NCBI GenBank assembly: GCA_018398575.1 | Contig: JAGTXZ010000011.1 | Span: forward strand, 2,888,719-2,952,718 | Direction of reading: 5' to 3' | Length of the DNA stretch: 64,000 nucleotides | From: Ampelomyces quisqualis | Taxonomy: Eukaryota > Ascomycota > Dothideomycetes > Pleosporales > Phaeosphaeriaceae | Part shown: one piece after another, positions 24,731-36,798 of the stretch | Layout: every line of letters starts with the position of its first letter | How positions within the stretch are numbered: the first letter of the stretch is position 1 | Notes under the pieces: generated by a model | Database searches by the model: none | What the model was told of the DNA's origin: nothing | The model's input: the letters and a program-made list of their open reading frames with translations, nothing else | Made by a program: the position numbers and the translations under genes

Positions 24731-26520
24731 CCTGCTAGACATCTAACTATTAATCTTGTACCCTTTAAGGATAAACTTGCTGCGCTTTTCTGCAAAGGCC
24801 TTACCTATAAGAAGATCTGTACCTACCTTTAGAATACCTATAGTACTACTATAAAGACTTGTACACTACAACGCTGCTTCTAAGACTAGAGTATTTAGAA
24901 AAGACTTCCTTTATATATTAAAGACATTATTAAGAGCAAAATATAGGTGTTGTTCTTTAAAGTAAGTCTTAAAAATACAGATATCTTAACTGTACTTTAA
25001 GAAAAAGGTTTTAAGATTAAGAAATACACGCTTATCTGCCTGCGTTTTAAGCTTAGTTTAAAGAGAAGTGTTTGTAAAGTAGCAGTAAGTATAGCTACTA
25101 ATACACTTATACAAAAGCTTATTAAAAAAGAACTTAAGAAGAGTATAATTAATAGGTATAGCTAAGGATATTTTTACACCTACTTCTACTAGCAAGGCTA
25201 TATTATTTTTAAGAACAGACTATTCTAGGTTTATTGCTAAATTAACTTAGAGGTAGTAGAGCAGCGTAAGCAAAATCTTTAGCGTTACTAAGAAGAGTAC
25301 ATTGTTCCTAGGCTAAACTTTATCTAGTCTATTAATAGCTACTGCAAATTACAGCTATTTAAGGTAGAAATCTATGCTTATATTAACGTATACTCTTAAT
25401 ATATTGTCTAGGTATATATTAGAATATCTGCAACTACAGTAGTTAGCTGTGTTTACTAGTTCTTATACACTCTTAAAATAACTAAGATCTAGCTTTAATT
25501 TATTAGGTCTAATTATAGAGTAAAGACTGTTATGCTTGTAAATGCTTACTATAAGCTTTAAACCTTAATTAATGCAGACCTAAAGTTTTAGCAGTGTTAT
25601 CTTTATAGTACAAGTATAGCAAATTAGCGTATTAAAGTATAGTAGATATATCTATTAAAGGGTCTACTATTTAGATAGCAAGTATAATAACCTATCTGTA
25701 GTAAGATATTCTATACTAATGTTAATTTATAGACTTTTTTTAGGCGCTTGCGTACTTAGAGCTACTTTGCTAAAGATTAGCTTGCAGACTAGATTACTCT
25801 CTACGCAGTCTATATCCTAGAACTCTGTAAACAGCTCTACAACTTTATGCGCCTTTAGAATAGCTACAAAATTTGCAAGCAAAAAAACTGCTCTAATATA
25901 ATAGTTAAGAAACTATTTATACTCTATAACTATCTAAGAAGTTATGTCTAGAACTAGGGTGTAGACTTTAACTCTAAGAAGCTTTAGGATATTAAGTCTT
26001 ATATTAGGGAATAGGATATTAATAGCTTTTTGCTAGCAGAAATACTTACTTAGTATAATTCTGCCCTTAAGTTAGTTAAGTTTAATGCTAGAGCAGTACT
26101 AGATACTAATTAAGATAGTTTATATCTTAATATATATCTGCAGCTCTGCATTAAGGTGCAAACCTATATTAACAATAAGTTTAAACTATAGCTTTTTCTC
26201 CTAGCTTTACCTACTAGTGCTAGGAATTAGTAGGTAAGTTTTTAGCTTAATTTATTGCACTCTAAACTAATATAACTGTTTTAGCTAAATACTTCTACTG
26301 TCTAGCACATTAATCTCTAGACTAATCTATATCTACTAGAAGAGGCAAGTAAGGTCTTTAATCCTAATATAGTATAGTACGTACTTACTTATACTATAAC
26401 TTAAGCCCTTACTATCTTTAACTTAGAATTTTATTGTGTCTTTTAACTTTCTATGCCCTTCTTATATAGCATGTTGTGTACTACATAATATAACTATACT
26501 ATACTACTAGTTCTACTTAG
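24731..26520 (+). pseudogene. Integrase-core (rve-like) transposase relic
   Basis: One plus-strand frame reads from MPARHL through an HTH-like start (FKDKLAALFCKGLTYKKICTYL region). It continues to a catalytic-core pattern near 25310-25420 (PRLNFI, SINSYCKLQLF, YINVYS), where Asn codons stand at the places an rve core has Asp. A later SNYRVKTVML segment (about 25507-25540) fits the second acidic position. These G-to-A changes and the many TAG/TAA stops fit RIP. The 3' limit is approximate. Confidence 0.6.
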
Positions 26521-26599
26521 TTAATAGCTTAAGTTACTCTTTTCTTTTATTTTATTTTGTATTTTGCCTAAAGTGTTAGTCTCTACTTTAACTAACTCT

Positions 26600-27450
26600 A
26601 ACAACGCCTATACAACAACAAAAGAAGCTAGAGGTTATTATTTTAAATAATATACCTAAGAAGGACTAAGCTGTTTTTATACTAGTAAAAGGTTATATTA
26701 AAAGGACTGCTGCTAAGACTGCCTACTAACAGTTAATTGCAAGAACTTTCTCTACGCTTACTCTACAGCCTATAGCTACTAAAATTCTAATTCTAGTTGT
26801 TGCTATTCTAGTTAGAATGCAGGTTGTTTAAAAGAGTTACTTTATAAGATAAAAGTTTATTAAATATAACATTATACGTAAGATATTATCTGTTATACTA
26901 TACTCTTTAAGTAACAAGTCTTTACTAACTTTTTTCTTAGAGAAGATAGCCTACTAGGCTACAAATGCTTAAATCTCTTCTGCTAATAACTTTGTCTAAT
27001 TACTACTACTAGAGCTACGTTGTATTAATCTAGATATCTCTGCTATTTTACTATACTTTATGTCTAATATTAGAAAGAATAGGATTACATACCTTCCTAA
27101 GAGTGTAGATAGTATTAGTACTATTAGAAAATTAGTAGTTAAAAGCAACTACTTTAAGAAAGGCTAGAAGAGTAAGTATATTATATATATTACCCTTAAA
27201 ATACACAAGGACATAGATAAGTAGAGGTTAGAATAGAATCTCTCTCTAGTTAAGCAGCAGCAGTCTAAGAAGAAGAAGGCTATTAAAAAAGAGTAATCTA
27301 GCAGTAAATTGCGTAAGCTTTCTATACAAGTTAAGAAAAAGGTTAAGAAAAGAATTAAGAAGGAGGTAAAAAGAGAGGTTAAAAAGGAGGTTAAAGGTAA
27401 ATATTCTAGCTATATTAGGGATTAGATTACAAGCTAGACTACAAGTTAGA
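26600..27450 (+). pseudogene. Second coding relic of the integrase-type transposon, unknown family
   Basis: A plus-strand frame with short stop-free pieces (for example AVFILVKGYIKRTAAKTAYQ near 26670-26730) is followed by a Lys/Gln-rich stretch (about 27240-27410), probably coiled or DNA-binding. Continuity of codon pattern across RIP stops suggests a former second gene of the transposon. I do not recognise its family. Confidence 0.4.
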
Positions 27451-29491
27451 TTAGAAACTAAGGTAGAGGTTAAGATAAAGATTATAGTAAAAGTTAGGAT
27501 AGAGACAATAGGTTGTCTAAAATAGCAAGAAAGTAGGCTATCTCCTAGCTCTTAGATGTCTAAGAAAGTCTTTCTCTACCTTAGAATAATGCTAGGCTAT
27601 ATAGTCTGCGCTAAAGGTAGTATACTATAGAAGGTAGTATAGTACTATTAAGAAGTTAGCTCTTTTTTTCTTTACTTACTAGCATAGACTTACGCTAGGC
27701 TTTAGAGTATTAAACTATAATCCTAAGTAGGTTAAGATTACTTAGTAAGATTAAGTAAAGACTATAAAGTATAAGAAAGCTAATAGCTATTGTAGTGTAG
27801 TAGAAGATTATATAAATAGATTATAGAAATATTAGGTAAGCTGCTTAGATAGTATATTAGGTAATCTTTTAGAAGAGTTAAACAGTATCTAATATATTAT
27901 TGTATAAAGAATCTAATTTAAAATTTCTACTCTTACTATTCTACACTAAATATGTAATAAGGTACACGCACAGCCTTTATAGCCTGCTCTTGCTTATAGC
28001 GCACTAGAATAATACTAGTGCCTAGCACTATATATATTATACTACACAAGAAATTCTAGCTTTAGAATTCTTATGCTTACCTTTTGGCTGCAGCTTGCAG
28101 CCTTAATATAAGTAGAAGAAATTACGTAGTATTAATTTTAAGGGTAGAGCACCTATCCTATTATAAAATGTAGATTAAGTCTTTACTACCTACTTTCTAA
28201 GACTTGTATACAAAAGTGCTATATTATATATATACTAGGGATATAGGCTTAGCCTTAAATCTTTAGGCTACCTGCCTATTAGTTCTATTCTAAGCTCTAC
28301 TTTCTTATAGCTAGTTTCTAATATAGATAGAAAGCTTAGGCTATATTAGTACTTACTTTAGAGTTTAGACTCTAGCTCTAGAGTTCTAAATAGCAGTATA
28401 AAGCTTATAACAATTACATAACTTATAAGACACTAGGTCTCTTCTTTCTACTAGTAGCTACTTCTTTACTCTTCTATCTTTAGTTAAGTAAATAGCTATC
28501 TTAACCTTAGTTACTACCTTCTTAACTATACACTATATAGTCTATATATAAACTTTAAAGTTTAAGAGTAGTATAAATATACTACTTATAGTACTTAGTT
28601 ATATTATATACTTATACACTATATTTGTATACTATACTTATAATGTTACATACTTTATACTAAAAACAAAAAGTATATTTTTTTAATATACTTAGCTAGT
28701 ATATTTTTTAGAACTTAACTTTAACTGCCTCTATCTTCTTAATCTAGAAAGAACTTATACTAATACTAAATATCTATATATAGTAGACTCTAGGTAGTAG
28801 AGAAAAGTTGCAGCACTTCTTAACATGCTTTGTAACATACTAAAGGGTGCTACAACGCTCTTGCTTACAACTAGTCTTATTTAATTAGTTAGTATAAACT
28901 ATAAAAAAAACTATATAAGTTAGAAGAACTTACTTAAAAAGAACTTTAATAATATTAAACATAATGCTATAGTCTTTAATACTAGCTACTTTCTCTAAAT
29001 TGTCTAGTAAGATTATTATAGTAGTCTTACTTTTAATAACATCTCCTTTATTTTTTTGCAGGTTTGTATAGTAAATTGCAGGCATTTTAGCAAAAGCAAA
29101 AAAGAACTAACATTCTTATTAGATAAGAACTAAAAGAGAAAAAGACAAAGAAAAAAGAAGGAGAAAACTTACTACTGCATTAGGAATTTCTAAACTGCTA
29201 TTAACTAGGCAGGTAGTATAGAAGTAGCCCTTAGGCTTAACCTACTAGATAATAATTATAAGCAGTATTATTACTGTTTTATTAGCATGTTTAAAAGAGA
29301 AAGAAGAGAGAGGAATTAGGTACATAGCGCTTAGCTAGATATTTGCCCTTAACTTTAATGCTCTTTTTGCAACTGTAGCAGAGCTAGGATTTAAACCTAA
29401 GTGCTAGGCAGGACAATAAAGAAGATTACAAAATGTTTACTTATACTAAGTAGTGTCTTTATTTAAGGATAAGGTTTGCATAGATCTAAGG
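27451..29491. other. Remaining AT-rich interior of the transposon
   Basis: There is no open frame or recognisable motif; RIP-type composition continues up to the right TIR. Confidence 0.5.
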
Positions 29492-29541
29492 TTTGAAGTT
29501 CTAAATAATTTTGGCGGGCCACCTGCTTACAGTCCTCCGTA
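29492..29541 (-). repeat. Right terminal inverted repeat of the integrase-type transposon
   Basis: It is the reverse complement of the left end with one mismatch, followed directly by the target duplication CACAT. Confidence 0.85.
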
Positions 29542-29546
29542 CACAT

Positions 29547-30078
29547 CGGAACCAACTCCGCGATTTCCCGGCGCAAATTTTGGTCATGACGATCACAAAA
29601 GTGAACGTTGGCGATTGCTCATGATACATTTCAGAACTTCACTGTCGTATGGTAGTAGATATTGGCTTCTTTTAGCCCTAACTAACCGTTTCCTTTACAT
29701 TTGTCGCTTCCGAATCTAGTCGAAAGCGCTTTCACACGCAGTTACTACCATCCAGATCCAGATATGGAGGGTCTTTAAACCATGCGCTGTGAAAGGCGCA
29801 CATAGTCAAGCGAGGTGAGTTATCTATGCGCGGCTTTCACAGAATTGTCACATGATCCTGGACTCTCACTGTGCGTGGTGAATGTAGGGTCGAGGATCAT
29901 ATTTCTCCATCATTTCTTGTCCCGTTTCTTCTTCTTGCTCCGATATGCTCAAAATCTATTCTCGGCTCGATTCGCTCCCCACCGCTAACTGTACTGTCAA
30001 TTTTCTTACATCTATCTTGCGCCAGAAAGTTACTTCGATACCAGGATTTGCATCGGTCGAGTGCTCATTCGTCACTAG
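29547..30078. other. Intergenic region upstream of the F-box-like gene
   Basis: This is normal-composition DNA with many pyrimidine tracts close to the gene (29900-30010), common in fungal promoters. An 18-bp inverted repeat (29787-29804 with 29824-29841, CTGTGAAAG on the outer side, about two mismatches) could form a stem-loop. Its role is unknown. Confidence 0.4.
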
Positions 30079-31266
30079 ATGCACGATCAGCCCCACGCTG
30101 CTGCTCCGTCAGATTTGAGAGGGGACCGAATCATGAAGCGCAAGGGGCTGCTTGACGCTGCACCTGTGCAAATTCGGAAACGCCGGCCTCGAACCGTGGC
30201 AGCGAATGCATCATGTCTGAGTCCGCTGGTAAAGGTATTGCGGGAATATGGCCTGCTCGAGATGGTTGTCTCCCAACTCTGCGCAGACGACCTTTGGGCA
30301 CTGGCCAACACGTCAAAAGCGTTATACGAAGCGATTATGCCTCGAACAGTCAGCTTGAACAATCTATTGGGTCGACTCAAATGTTCCGGCAAAGGTGTTG
30401 AGATTCGAAACAAACGTCATCAGAAGTGGCCGTGCTTCGAAGCTTCCCTCTGTACGGAACATGTCCGTTGTGGAAGCGCAAACACCAAGCACGAAACGGA
30501 GACAAAGCCTTGCGTCACTTGCAAGGTGGCAACATGTGACGAATGCAGGATACACTGTGTCTACCAAACCAGCTTCGAGGGACCATGTGACCCCAATGAC
30601 CCCGCAGAGCTGCCAAATTTCAGCGGCTTTGTTTTGCTACAGCCGTTCGAGCAGCCCATCCTCAGTCCACATCACTTGAATTACGGCGAATCGACCAGTG
30701 AGCCCAGGTGGCAAGACCCATCGAAGAGTGGACGCGGTCCCTACCACGATCAAGGATACCTCGACGTTCCATTCCATCTGGGCGAGACTGCCCCACCAGA
30801 GTACATTAGCGATATCATCGATCTTGATCTAGGCCTTAGGTCGCTCACCTCGGTTTGCTCGAGCTCCCACTACACGTCTCCTTCGCCGGTGGTTCGGTCT
30901 CTCGATATGGTGGTCGAGGCTCGTAAAGTGCATCTTTGCTATTTTTGCTTCGACGACATCGCTCTCAGTGACCCAGACATGCAAGAATGGAGCAAAATTA
31001 CATCACCCCAATATCTGCTGCCCAGCGAGCCCGTCGCTAGTAAGAAGCAATGCCGTTGTACACTCAGAACTCGCATGCTCGATCGATGGCTGTGTGTACA
31101 ATGCTACCAAGCTGAGGAGGAAACTATTGAAGCATTCTCGCGCAGGCAGTCAAATGCCGGCACAGTCAAATGTTGCTGTGGAAGCAACCTTCAGCGTGTC
31201 TTGTGTCTTTGGTGCTGGGGGGAGGTCCTCGAACAGGAAGAAGACACGGAAAAGGCTGATCGCTAA
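30079..31266 (+). CDS. F-box-like, cysteine-rich protein
   Basis: This intronless frame gives 395 residues; an inner Met at residue 19 (30133) is also possible as the start. Residues 20-38 are strongly basic (MKRKG...RKRRPR), a likely nuclear signal. Residues about 52-90 (LREYGLLEMVVSQLCADDLWALANTSKALY) have the Leu pattern of an F-box, a domain that binds Skp1 in SCF ubiquitin ligases. Behind it are four Cys-rich patches: residues about 145-160 (CVTCKVATCDECRIHC), LCYFCF, CRCT...CVQC, and CCCGSNLQRVLCLWC near the C-terminus. Their paired spacing suggests zinc binding. I infer a substrate-adaptor role, but no known protein is matched. Codon use is normal and there is no sign of RIP, although a transposon ends 540 bp upstream. 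Confidence 0.6.
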   Translation: MHDQPHAAAPSDLRGDRIMKRKGLLDAAPVQIRKRRPRTVAANASCLSPLVKVLREYGLLEMVVSQLCADDLWALANTSKALYEAIMPRTVSLNNLLGRLKCSGKGVEIRNKRHQKWPCFEASLCTEHVRCGSANTKHETETKPCVTCKVATCDECRIHCVYQTSFEGPCDPNDPAELPNFSGFVLLQPFEQPILSPHHLNYGESTSEPRWQDPSKSGRGPYHDQGYLDVPFHLGETAPPEYISDIIDLDLGLRSLTSVCSSSHYTSPSPVVRSLDMVVEARKVHLCYFCFDDIALSDPDMQEWSKITSPQYLLPSEPVASKKQCRCTLRTRMLDRWLCVQCYQAEEETIEAFSRRQSNAGTVKCCCGSNLQRVLCLWCWGEVLEQEEDTEKADR

Positions 31267-31565
31267 CAACTCGAGCTCGCGAGAGATGAAGTGGGAAGGC
31301 TAGGATGCGAAATCACAGAGAAAAACATTGTGTTTGCTGCGGCTACGCAGGCCTTGTTAACATGCTCAACGTGAAGTTGATTTATACTTGCTACTTGCTG
31401 TCACATACCATGTACAACCACTTTGGGGATAAGTAGAGAAGCCAAATTTTATCATGACCCTCCACAATGTATGAATCGCCTATGAAAAACGCTCTAACAC
31501 ACAGAAACCTGTCTGGTCATGTCGCAATACACTGCTCCTGAGAAGCTTGGCTGTGCATCTATATC
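31267..31565. other. Intergenic, no gene seen
   Basis: This is the 3' flank of the F-box-like gene; no open frame with recognisable features is present. Confidence 0.4.
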
Positions 31566-31950
31566 CCACCTCCGCCACAAACAAATCAAACAAGTACAGG
31601 CAGCCATATTTGAGTTGTATGGTAGAACTTGGCAGCCAGGCCGTTTTCGTTTGTTTGTTTGGTGTTTTAGAGCCGGTATATTTGTTTAATTGACAATATT
31701 CTGGTATAAAAGTCTTGGCGTTCTGGTTTTGGGGTTTGAATCTTAAGGTCATGTGACCAAGTCATGTGATCAAGTCCAGCTAGGTCTAGCGTAAGTTTAG
31801 CTAATTTTGAACTCCAAAACACCTTGGCGCGATTAGATATTTCCAAATATCTGCACATATTGCAAGAAAGGTTGCATCTATATAATTTGCTTGCTTAGTA
31901 CTAATCAAACAAACAATTTGAATATTTGATTTAGGTTTGTTTGTTGAGGA
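31566..31950. repeat. Possible MITE with CAAACAAA-type ends
   Basis: The left end contains ACAAACAAATC (31577 on) and the right end GTTTGTTTGTTGAGG (about 31934-31948), which are inverse to each other. The style resembles the better-defined element at 41939-42502. No clear target duplication is visible, so the limits are uncertain. A 13-bp direct repeat around GTCATGTGA lies inside (about 31749-31775). Confidence 0.35.
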
Positions 31951-33227
31951 GTCTGATGAATGTGGGGCCACGTGACAGCATGTCTTTCTTCCTCTGAGAC
32001 ATCTTACTTACCACTGTCTTCTTTGTTAAACTTCTGCATCAAGGAGCAGTATACAAAGCGCGATCGCTGTGGACTTAAGCTTAGGGACAGGTGCGCTGAT
32101 TGTTTCACGAATTTACAAGTATATTTTCATCATACTCAAATGGCCTTGAAGGAATTCCGCGCATTGTTACCATATGAAGTCCCGGAACAGTTTCGATACA
32201 CACCTTGGGACCGCTCGACGAACTGTTGCTCAATGGGTGGCCTCGACCTGTACGACCATGTTGTTGTCCGTACCTCGGCAGAGCGAAGTGAGCGACGTGA
32301 TGAAGCCATGAAGTCGTCCAGTCCCTACTGGAACTTTTCGAGCGCTGTGCAAACTTCGCGAAGACAAACGGGCTTCTATGACATATTTTTTGGACCATGC
32401 CGCAGGACCGGGACACGAGACTCACCCTTAGCACCGCCAACATCCGCAAATACGAGGGTTGGAAGCTCGGCACATGCGCAAATATCACAGTTCTGGCTGA
32501 CGGATTGCGCCCAACTAGGCAGGTGGTGATGTTGTGATTCGGCTACGCCGCAACTGTGCTTCGCAGCACGACAACAACCGCAAGACTAGAATTCGGTCTC
32601 AATAGCATGGCAGCATGGCTATGCCAGCAGCGGTCAATGCCTGCATTGGGGACAAACAACAGAAGTCACAAAGGTCCATCCGAGGGCGAGCTCATTGGAC
32701 CCCTGGAACGACCCGCGGGCCAAGAACTGGGTTGGTACCTGCCTCTTCCGGCGCGCCACTGGACAGCCGTGGTGCCTTGGCATCGGAGGCCCGAATCTCA
32801 GCAACCACCTCGTCATCCACACTCGTGAGCGTGCAATCTCTCAAGAAGCCAAGCGGCTCTATGTTGCGGGCCGGCACTGCGATACGGCTATTCAGAAACA
32901 TGCTTTTAAGCTTTGGCCTAGGCCGAGCTTGTTTGCGCACCCGCCGCGCTAAGCCGGAAGAGGCAGGAGACATATCGAGCAGCACGCAATCGCTACATCT
33001 TGGGATAGCCATCATGGCTGGGATTATGATGACGACAATACTGGCGACAGATGCGGCCAGCGGCACAGGTACGACGTGAACCCCGCTACTGGTGGTGAAT
33101 GCGGCAAGGCCAGGACCCCGGGAGACCCAGCCCGCCGGCATTCAAATAAGCTCGCTGCCCAGCTCAAAGATGCTTTCCAACATCGACCTCATTCAAGTAA
33201 GCTTCTCACAAGCTGGTCGCGTTGAAA
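31951..33227. other. No supported gene; possible decayed coding fragments
   Basis: Several mid-size open frames overlap on both strands, but none shows a recognisable domain or a consistent splice model. A plus-strand stretch near 32395-32529 (LTLSTANIRKYEGWKLGTC, ending TGA) looks protein-like yet is cut off upstream by stops. I leave the region without a gene call. Confidence 0.4.
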
Positions 33228-35432
33228 ATGGCACGGTTCTTGGGCCTCATTACAGCATTGGCGGCCACTGGCGCCTTTGCGCTCACCCCCGAGTACGTAC
33301 GCCTGTCCATACTTTGTCGCATTGACTAATAATGTCGCAGGCAACTTCTCAGCACCCCGCGTCGTGGTGCAGCTGATCCCAGCCCTGATGGAACCTTCGC
33401 GCTATTCTCGCTGTCTCAGTACTCTTTCGAGAAGCACAAGTCGAGCAGCAGCCTCAAGAAGATCGATCTCAAGACTGGCGCAATTTCCGACTCAGGCTGG
33501 AACAGCTCTGAGATCAACGAATACGTGTGGCTTCCAGGCACCGAGTCGGGCATCTTATACATCAATGGTACTGGTGAGAGCCCGGGTGGTGTTTCGTTGT
33601 GGATTGGAGATGTCAAAACCCCCAACACTACCACCAAGGTTGCTGAACTGGACGCACCTTATTCTGGCCTGAAGGTCGCAAAAACTTCGTCTGGTGACCT
33701 GCACTTCCTCGTCAACAGCCTTGCCTACCCCAATGGCACCGCTTACAACGAAGAAACTGCCGTTACTCCCCGTAGCACAGCCCGCTACTACTCGGACATC
33801 TACGTTCGCCATTGGGACACATGGCTGACAAAGCAGCGCTACAACGTGTTCGCTGGCGTTCTTTCGTCAAACGGCAGTTATAGCCTTGCGCGCACCGGTC
33901 TTCGCAACCTCAACCACGGTGTCAACTTCACCACCACACAATCCGAGACACCCGTTCAGCCTTTCGGCGATTCCAGCGACTACGAGATTAGCCCCGATGG
34001 CACCTTGTACGCCTTTCTGAGCAAGGCACCTCAACTGAACAAGGCCAACTACACTGCTAGCTACATCTACCTCGGTGCTTTCGCGGGCTCTGAAACGGCT
34101 GTAGCTTTCAATGGTCCCGATACGGAGACTTTCAAATCTGGTCACCAGGGCGCATCTGGCCAGCCGAAGTTCTCGCCTGACAGCAGCAAGCTCGCCTATA
34201 TCCAGCAAGACAAGGACTACTACGAATCTGATAGGTGGCAGCTCTATACGATCGATGTCGCCGAGGAGTACGGAAAGGTCTCTACAAGCAACTGGAAGGC
34301 CCTCAGCGCTGGATTCGACCGCTGGGTGCAAGGGCCCTTGCACTGGGCCCATGACCAGAATTCCATCTATGCGACGGCTGAGGACTATGCGCGCGTCAAG
34401 GTCTTCAACTTTCCGCTCTCTGCCGATGGCGAGCACAAGGCCTTGACATCCAACACCTCGGTGTCATCTTACTCCCTCCTTCCTGACTCGTCTCTTCTTG
34501 TCACTGCGACTGCGATCTGGACGCCAACCGAGTATTCCATCGTTGCGAACAGCACCAAGAACACCCTTTTTGATGCTTCTACTGTGGACCCCAACCTTGC
34601 TGGTTTGAGCTCTGCAACAGTGTCCGAGATTTTCTACAACGGATCAGACCCGAACTTAAAACAGCAGCTCCACGCCATGGTGGTAAAGCCTACCAACTAC
34701 GTGTCCAACAAGACTTACCCACTAGCATTCATCGTCCACGGTGGACCTCAGGGCTCCAATGCAAACACCTGGTCGAACCGATGGAACCCTCAAACCTGGG
34801 CCGATCAGGGCTACATTGTCGTTGCGCCCAACCCAACCGGCTCGACTGGATTTGGACAGTACTTGACCGATGCTATTCAAGGCAATTGGGGTGGCACTCC
34901 GTACACCGATCTAGTCAACGCATGGAACTACGTCAATGCCTCGATGAGCTGGATTGACACCAAGAACGGCATCTGCGCTGGTGCATCATACGGAGGATAC
35001 ATGACCAACTGGATTCAGTCCAATGACCTTGGCAAGGAGTTCAAGGCGCTCGTTACTCACGACGGTATCTCGCAGACCCAGGCCGCTTGGGGCACCGAGG
35101 AGCTGTGGTTCATTCGCCACGACTACAATGGTAGCATCTGGGAGTCGGATGCTTACGACAAGTGGAACCCTTTCAACCATATTGCCAACTGGTCCACGCC
35201 CCAGTTCGTTATCCACAACACGCTCGACTACCGTCTGCCAGAATCAGATGGTCTCGGTCTCTTCAATGTCCTCCAGGCTCGCGGCATTCCTTCGCGCTTC
35301 CTGAACTTCCCCGACGAGAACCACTGGGTGCTGAAGCAGGAGAACAGCTTGGTCTGGCACACTGAGATCTTCAACTGGATCAACCACTACTCCAAGGGTA
35401 CGCCTTTGGATGATGTACCGATTGGCAACTAG
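33228..35432 (+). CDS. dpp5: Secreted dipeptidyl-peptidase V (serine peptidase family S9)
   Basis: Exons 33228-33292 and 33341-35432 flank a 48-nt intron (GTACGT donor, CTAAT branch, GCAG end). The model gives 718 residues, close to the roughly 720 known for this enzyme. Residues 1-18 (MARFLGLITALAATGAFA) are a signal peptide. The N-terminal half is a beta-propeller-like region with many Asn-X-Ser/Thr sites. The C-terminal catalytic domain has the nucleophile in GASYGGY (Ser571), Asp651 in LDYRLP and His683 in DENHWV, the S9 triad in order. In related fungi the enzyme is exported and removes dipeptides from peptide N-termini. The next gene is a peptide transporter, so together they could feed on protein; that link is inferred from proximity. 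No defect is seen. Confidence 0.93.
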
Positions 35433-36798
35433 AACTTTGCTCAGGCCGTAGTGGTATGGCTACAAGTAATGTCGCAAGGTATATAGTTGAATAGTCGACG
35501 CTTAACGATAATGTGAATATGTCATCAACATCGATCAGCGATTTATGCTGACACTCATCGCGTTCAGAATGCGAGGCTGACTGGGTATTCGGGAGTTAAT
35601 CGCAGTGGTGGAGCCAAAAGAGCCTCAAGCAATTTTAGCTTGTGGCTCTACCAACTTTTGACCATACACATGATGGGTTCCGCATTTTCTTTCACTGCGC
35701 AAGATACTCGGCTCCATGCAGATAAGCAGACAGTCTTGCCACGGTAGCCAAGAGCAAGCAACTACATTCCTTCGCATCCCAAGCGATGCGAAGGCACGAA
35801 TGCGGAATATGGCAGCCTTCCTCTCCTTGCCAAGAGGGCGGAAACCAGCGGTCTTGCTGCTGCATGCGAGAAGCGACAAAGCACTCTTTCCAGGCAATGG
35901 CCAAGCCCATACCAATATGGAAGCATTCGCCAATCAAGCTGTTCGACTCTCCGGGCTTTTAAACTCAAATAGTGAGGAGATAAGCACATGCGCCGTACTT
36001 TCTGGAAGCGAAGCAGAACGCACCACTCCGAGGGAGCTTTGTGATTGCTACAACCTACGATTGGGTGAAGCGCTTAGAGAGATATGTCAACCTGCCTGTT
36101 CGGGTGTAGCCGATGCCCCCCCAAGTTCGCCAAGATCTCCGCTCGGCGCCCAGGCGGAGCGGCCAGTCGACTGCACGGAAACTGCTCATCACACGAACGC
36201 TAAGAGGCTGCACTTGATTGTCACACAGTCTCAAGACCCTCTGATCGTCTTTGCAATCGCGATTCATATCTCTCTGGCTCTGCCGGGACACTTGATAACA
36301 TGATGACGTCACTCACACGAGGCACAGCACGGGTTCTCCGAATGCATGACCCAAGGTAGGCATCGCCAACACCATGATCGTGTAGATAAAAAAGACCCAG
36401 AGAGCAAAGAAGTTGTGGAGGGTGCCCCTTGAGCTTCTGATCCACATCGCCAAGGTCTGAAGTCCTGTCGGTGTGCTGGGTCAGGTCTTGGAGGCTGCTT
36501 CCGTGGTCTTAGCAGCTATCAGTGGCTGTCTTCGTGTTGGCTGATTTGATAACGACAAGCCTTCTAATCGGATGACGGACAGGCCAAGTCCTGTATGTGA
36601 CCTCGCGGAGAGGATGCACCTGCTGGAAACGGCGCAGGTCCGGCCAAGACTGCCTTGCCGCAGGGCGGTATTAAATCGCACGCGACGCCCAATTGTCGTT
36701 CGGTTCAGCAGGCAGCCCAAGTTTGAAGTCGATTTATTGATACGCATAGCTTTAGCTCGAATTTTGACAATTCTTCGAGGCTCGACAAATCTGCAATC
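35433..36798. other. Intergenic region between peptidase and transporter genes
   Basis: This 1.37-kb stretch has no supported gene. An open frame at 35716-36303 overlaps equally long frames on the other strand and lacks any motif. The final part (about 36560-36798) is the likely promoter and leader of the transporter gene. Confidence 0.4.

Larger units (their letters stand above)
24592..29541 (+). mobile_element. DNA transposon with 50-bp TIRs and integrase-like (rve/DDE) relic
   Basis: Terminal inverted repeats at 24592-24641 and 29492-29541 match at 49 of 50 positions. They begin TACGGAGGACT and contain GCAGGTGGCCCGCC. The 5-bp duplication CACAT flanks both sides (24587-24591, 29542-29546). 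The interior (4.85 kb) is AT-rich and full of TAG/TAA. Plus-strand translation shows an N-terminal helix-turn-helix-like region (24731-24830) and then an integrase-core pattern. A second coding stretch rich in Lys and Gln follows (26600-27450). The TIR sequences are much less mutated than the interior. Integrase-type DNA transposons with 4-5-bp duplications (Ginger-like) are the closest general match I know; the family is not certain. Confidence 0.75.

Noticed and set aside
24611..24832. 73-codon gene
   Set aside because: It is only the still-open start of the transposase relic; downstream codons continue with RIP stops.
31960..33141. Several overlapping open frames of 85-189 codons
   Set aside because: No frame shows a domain or conserved motif, and both strands are equally open, as expected by chance in GC-balanced DNA.
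35716..36303. 195-codon open frame between the peptidase and the transporter
   Set aside because: Similar-length frames overlap on the other strand; no domain, no signal peptide, and no splice-consistent extension.
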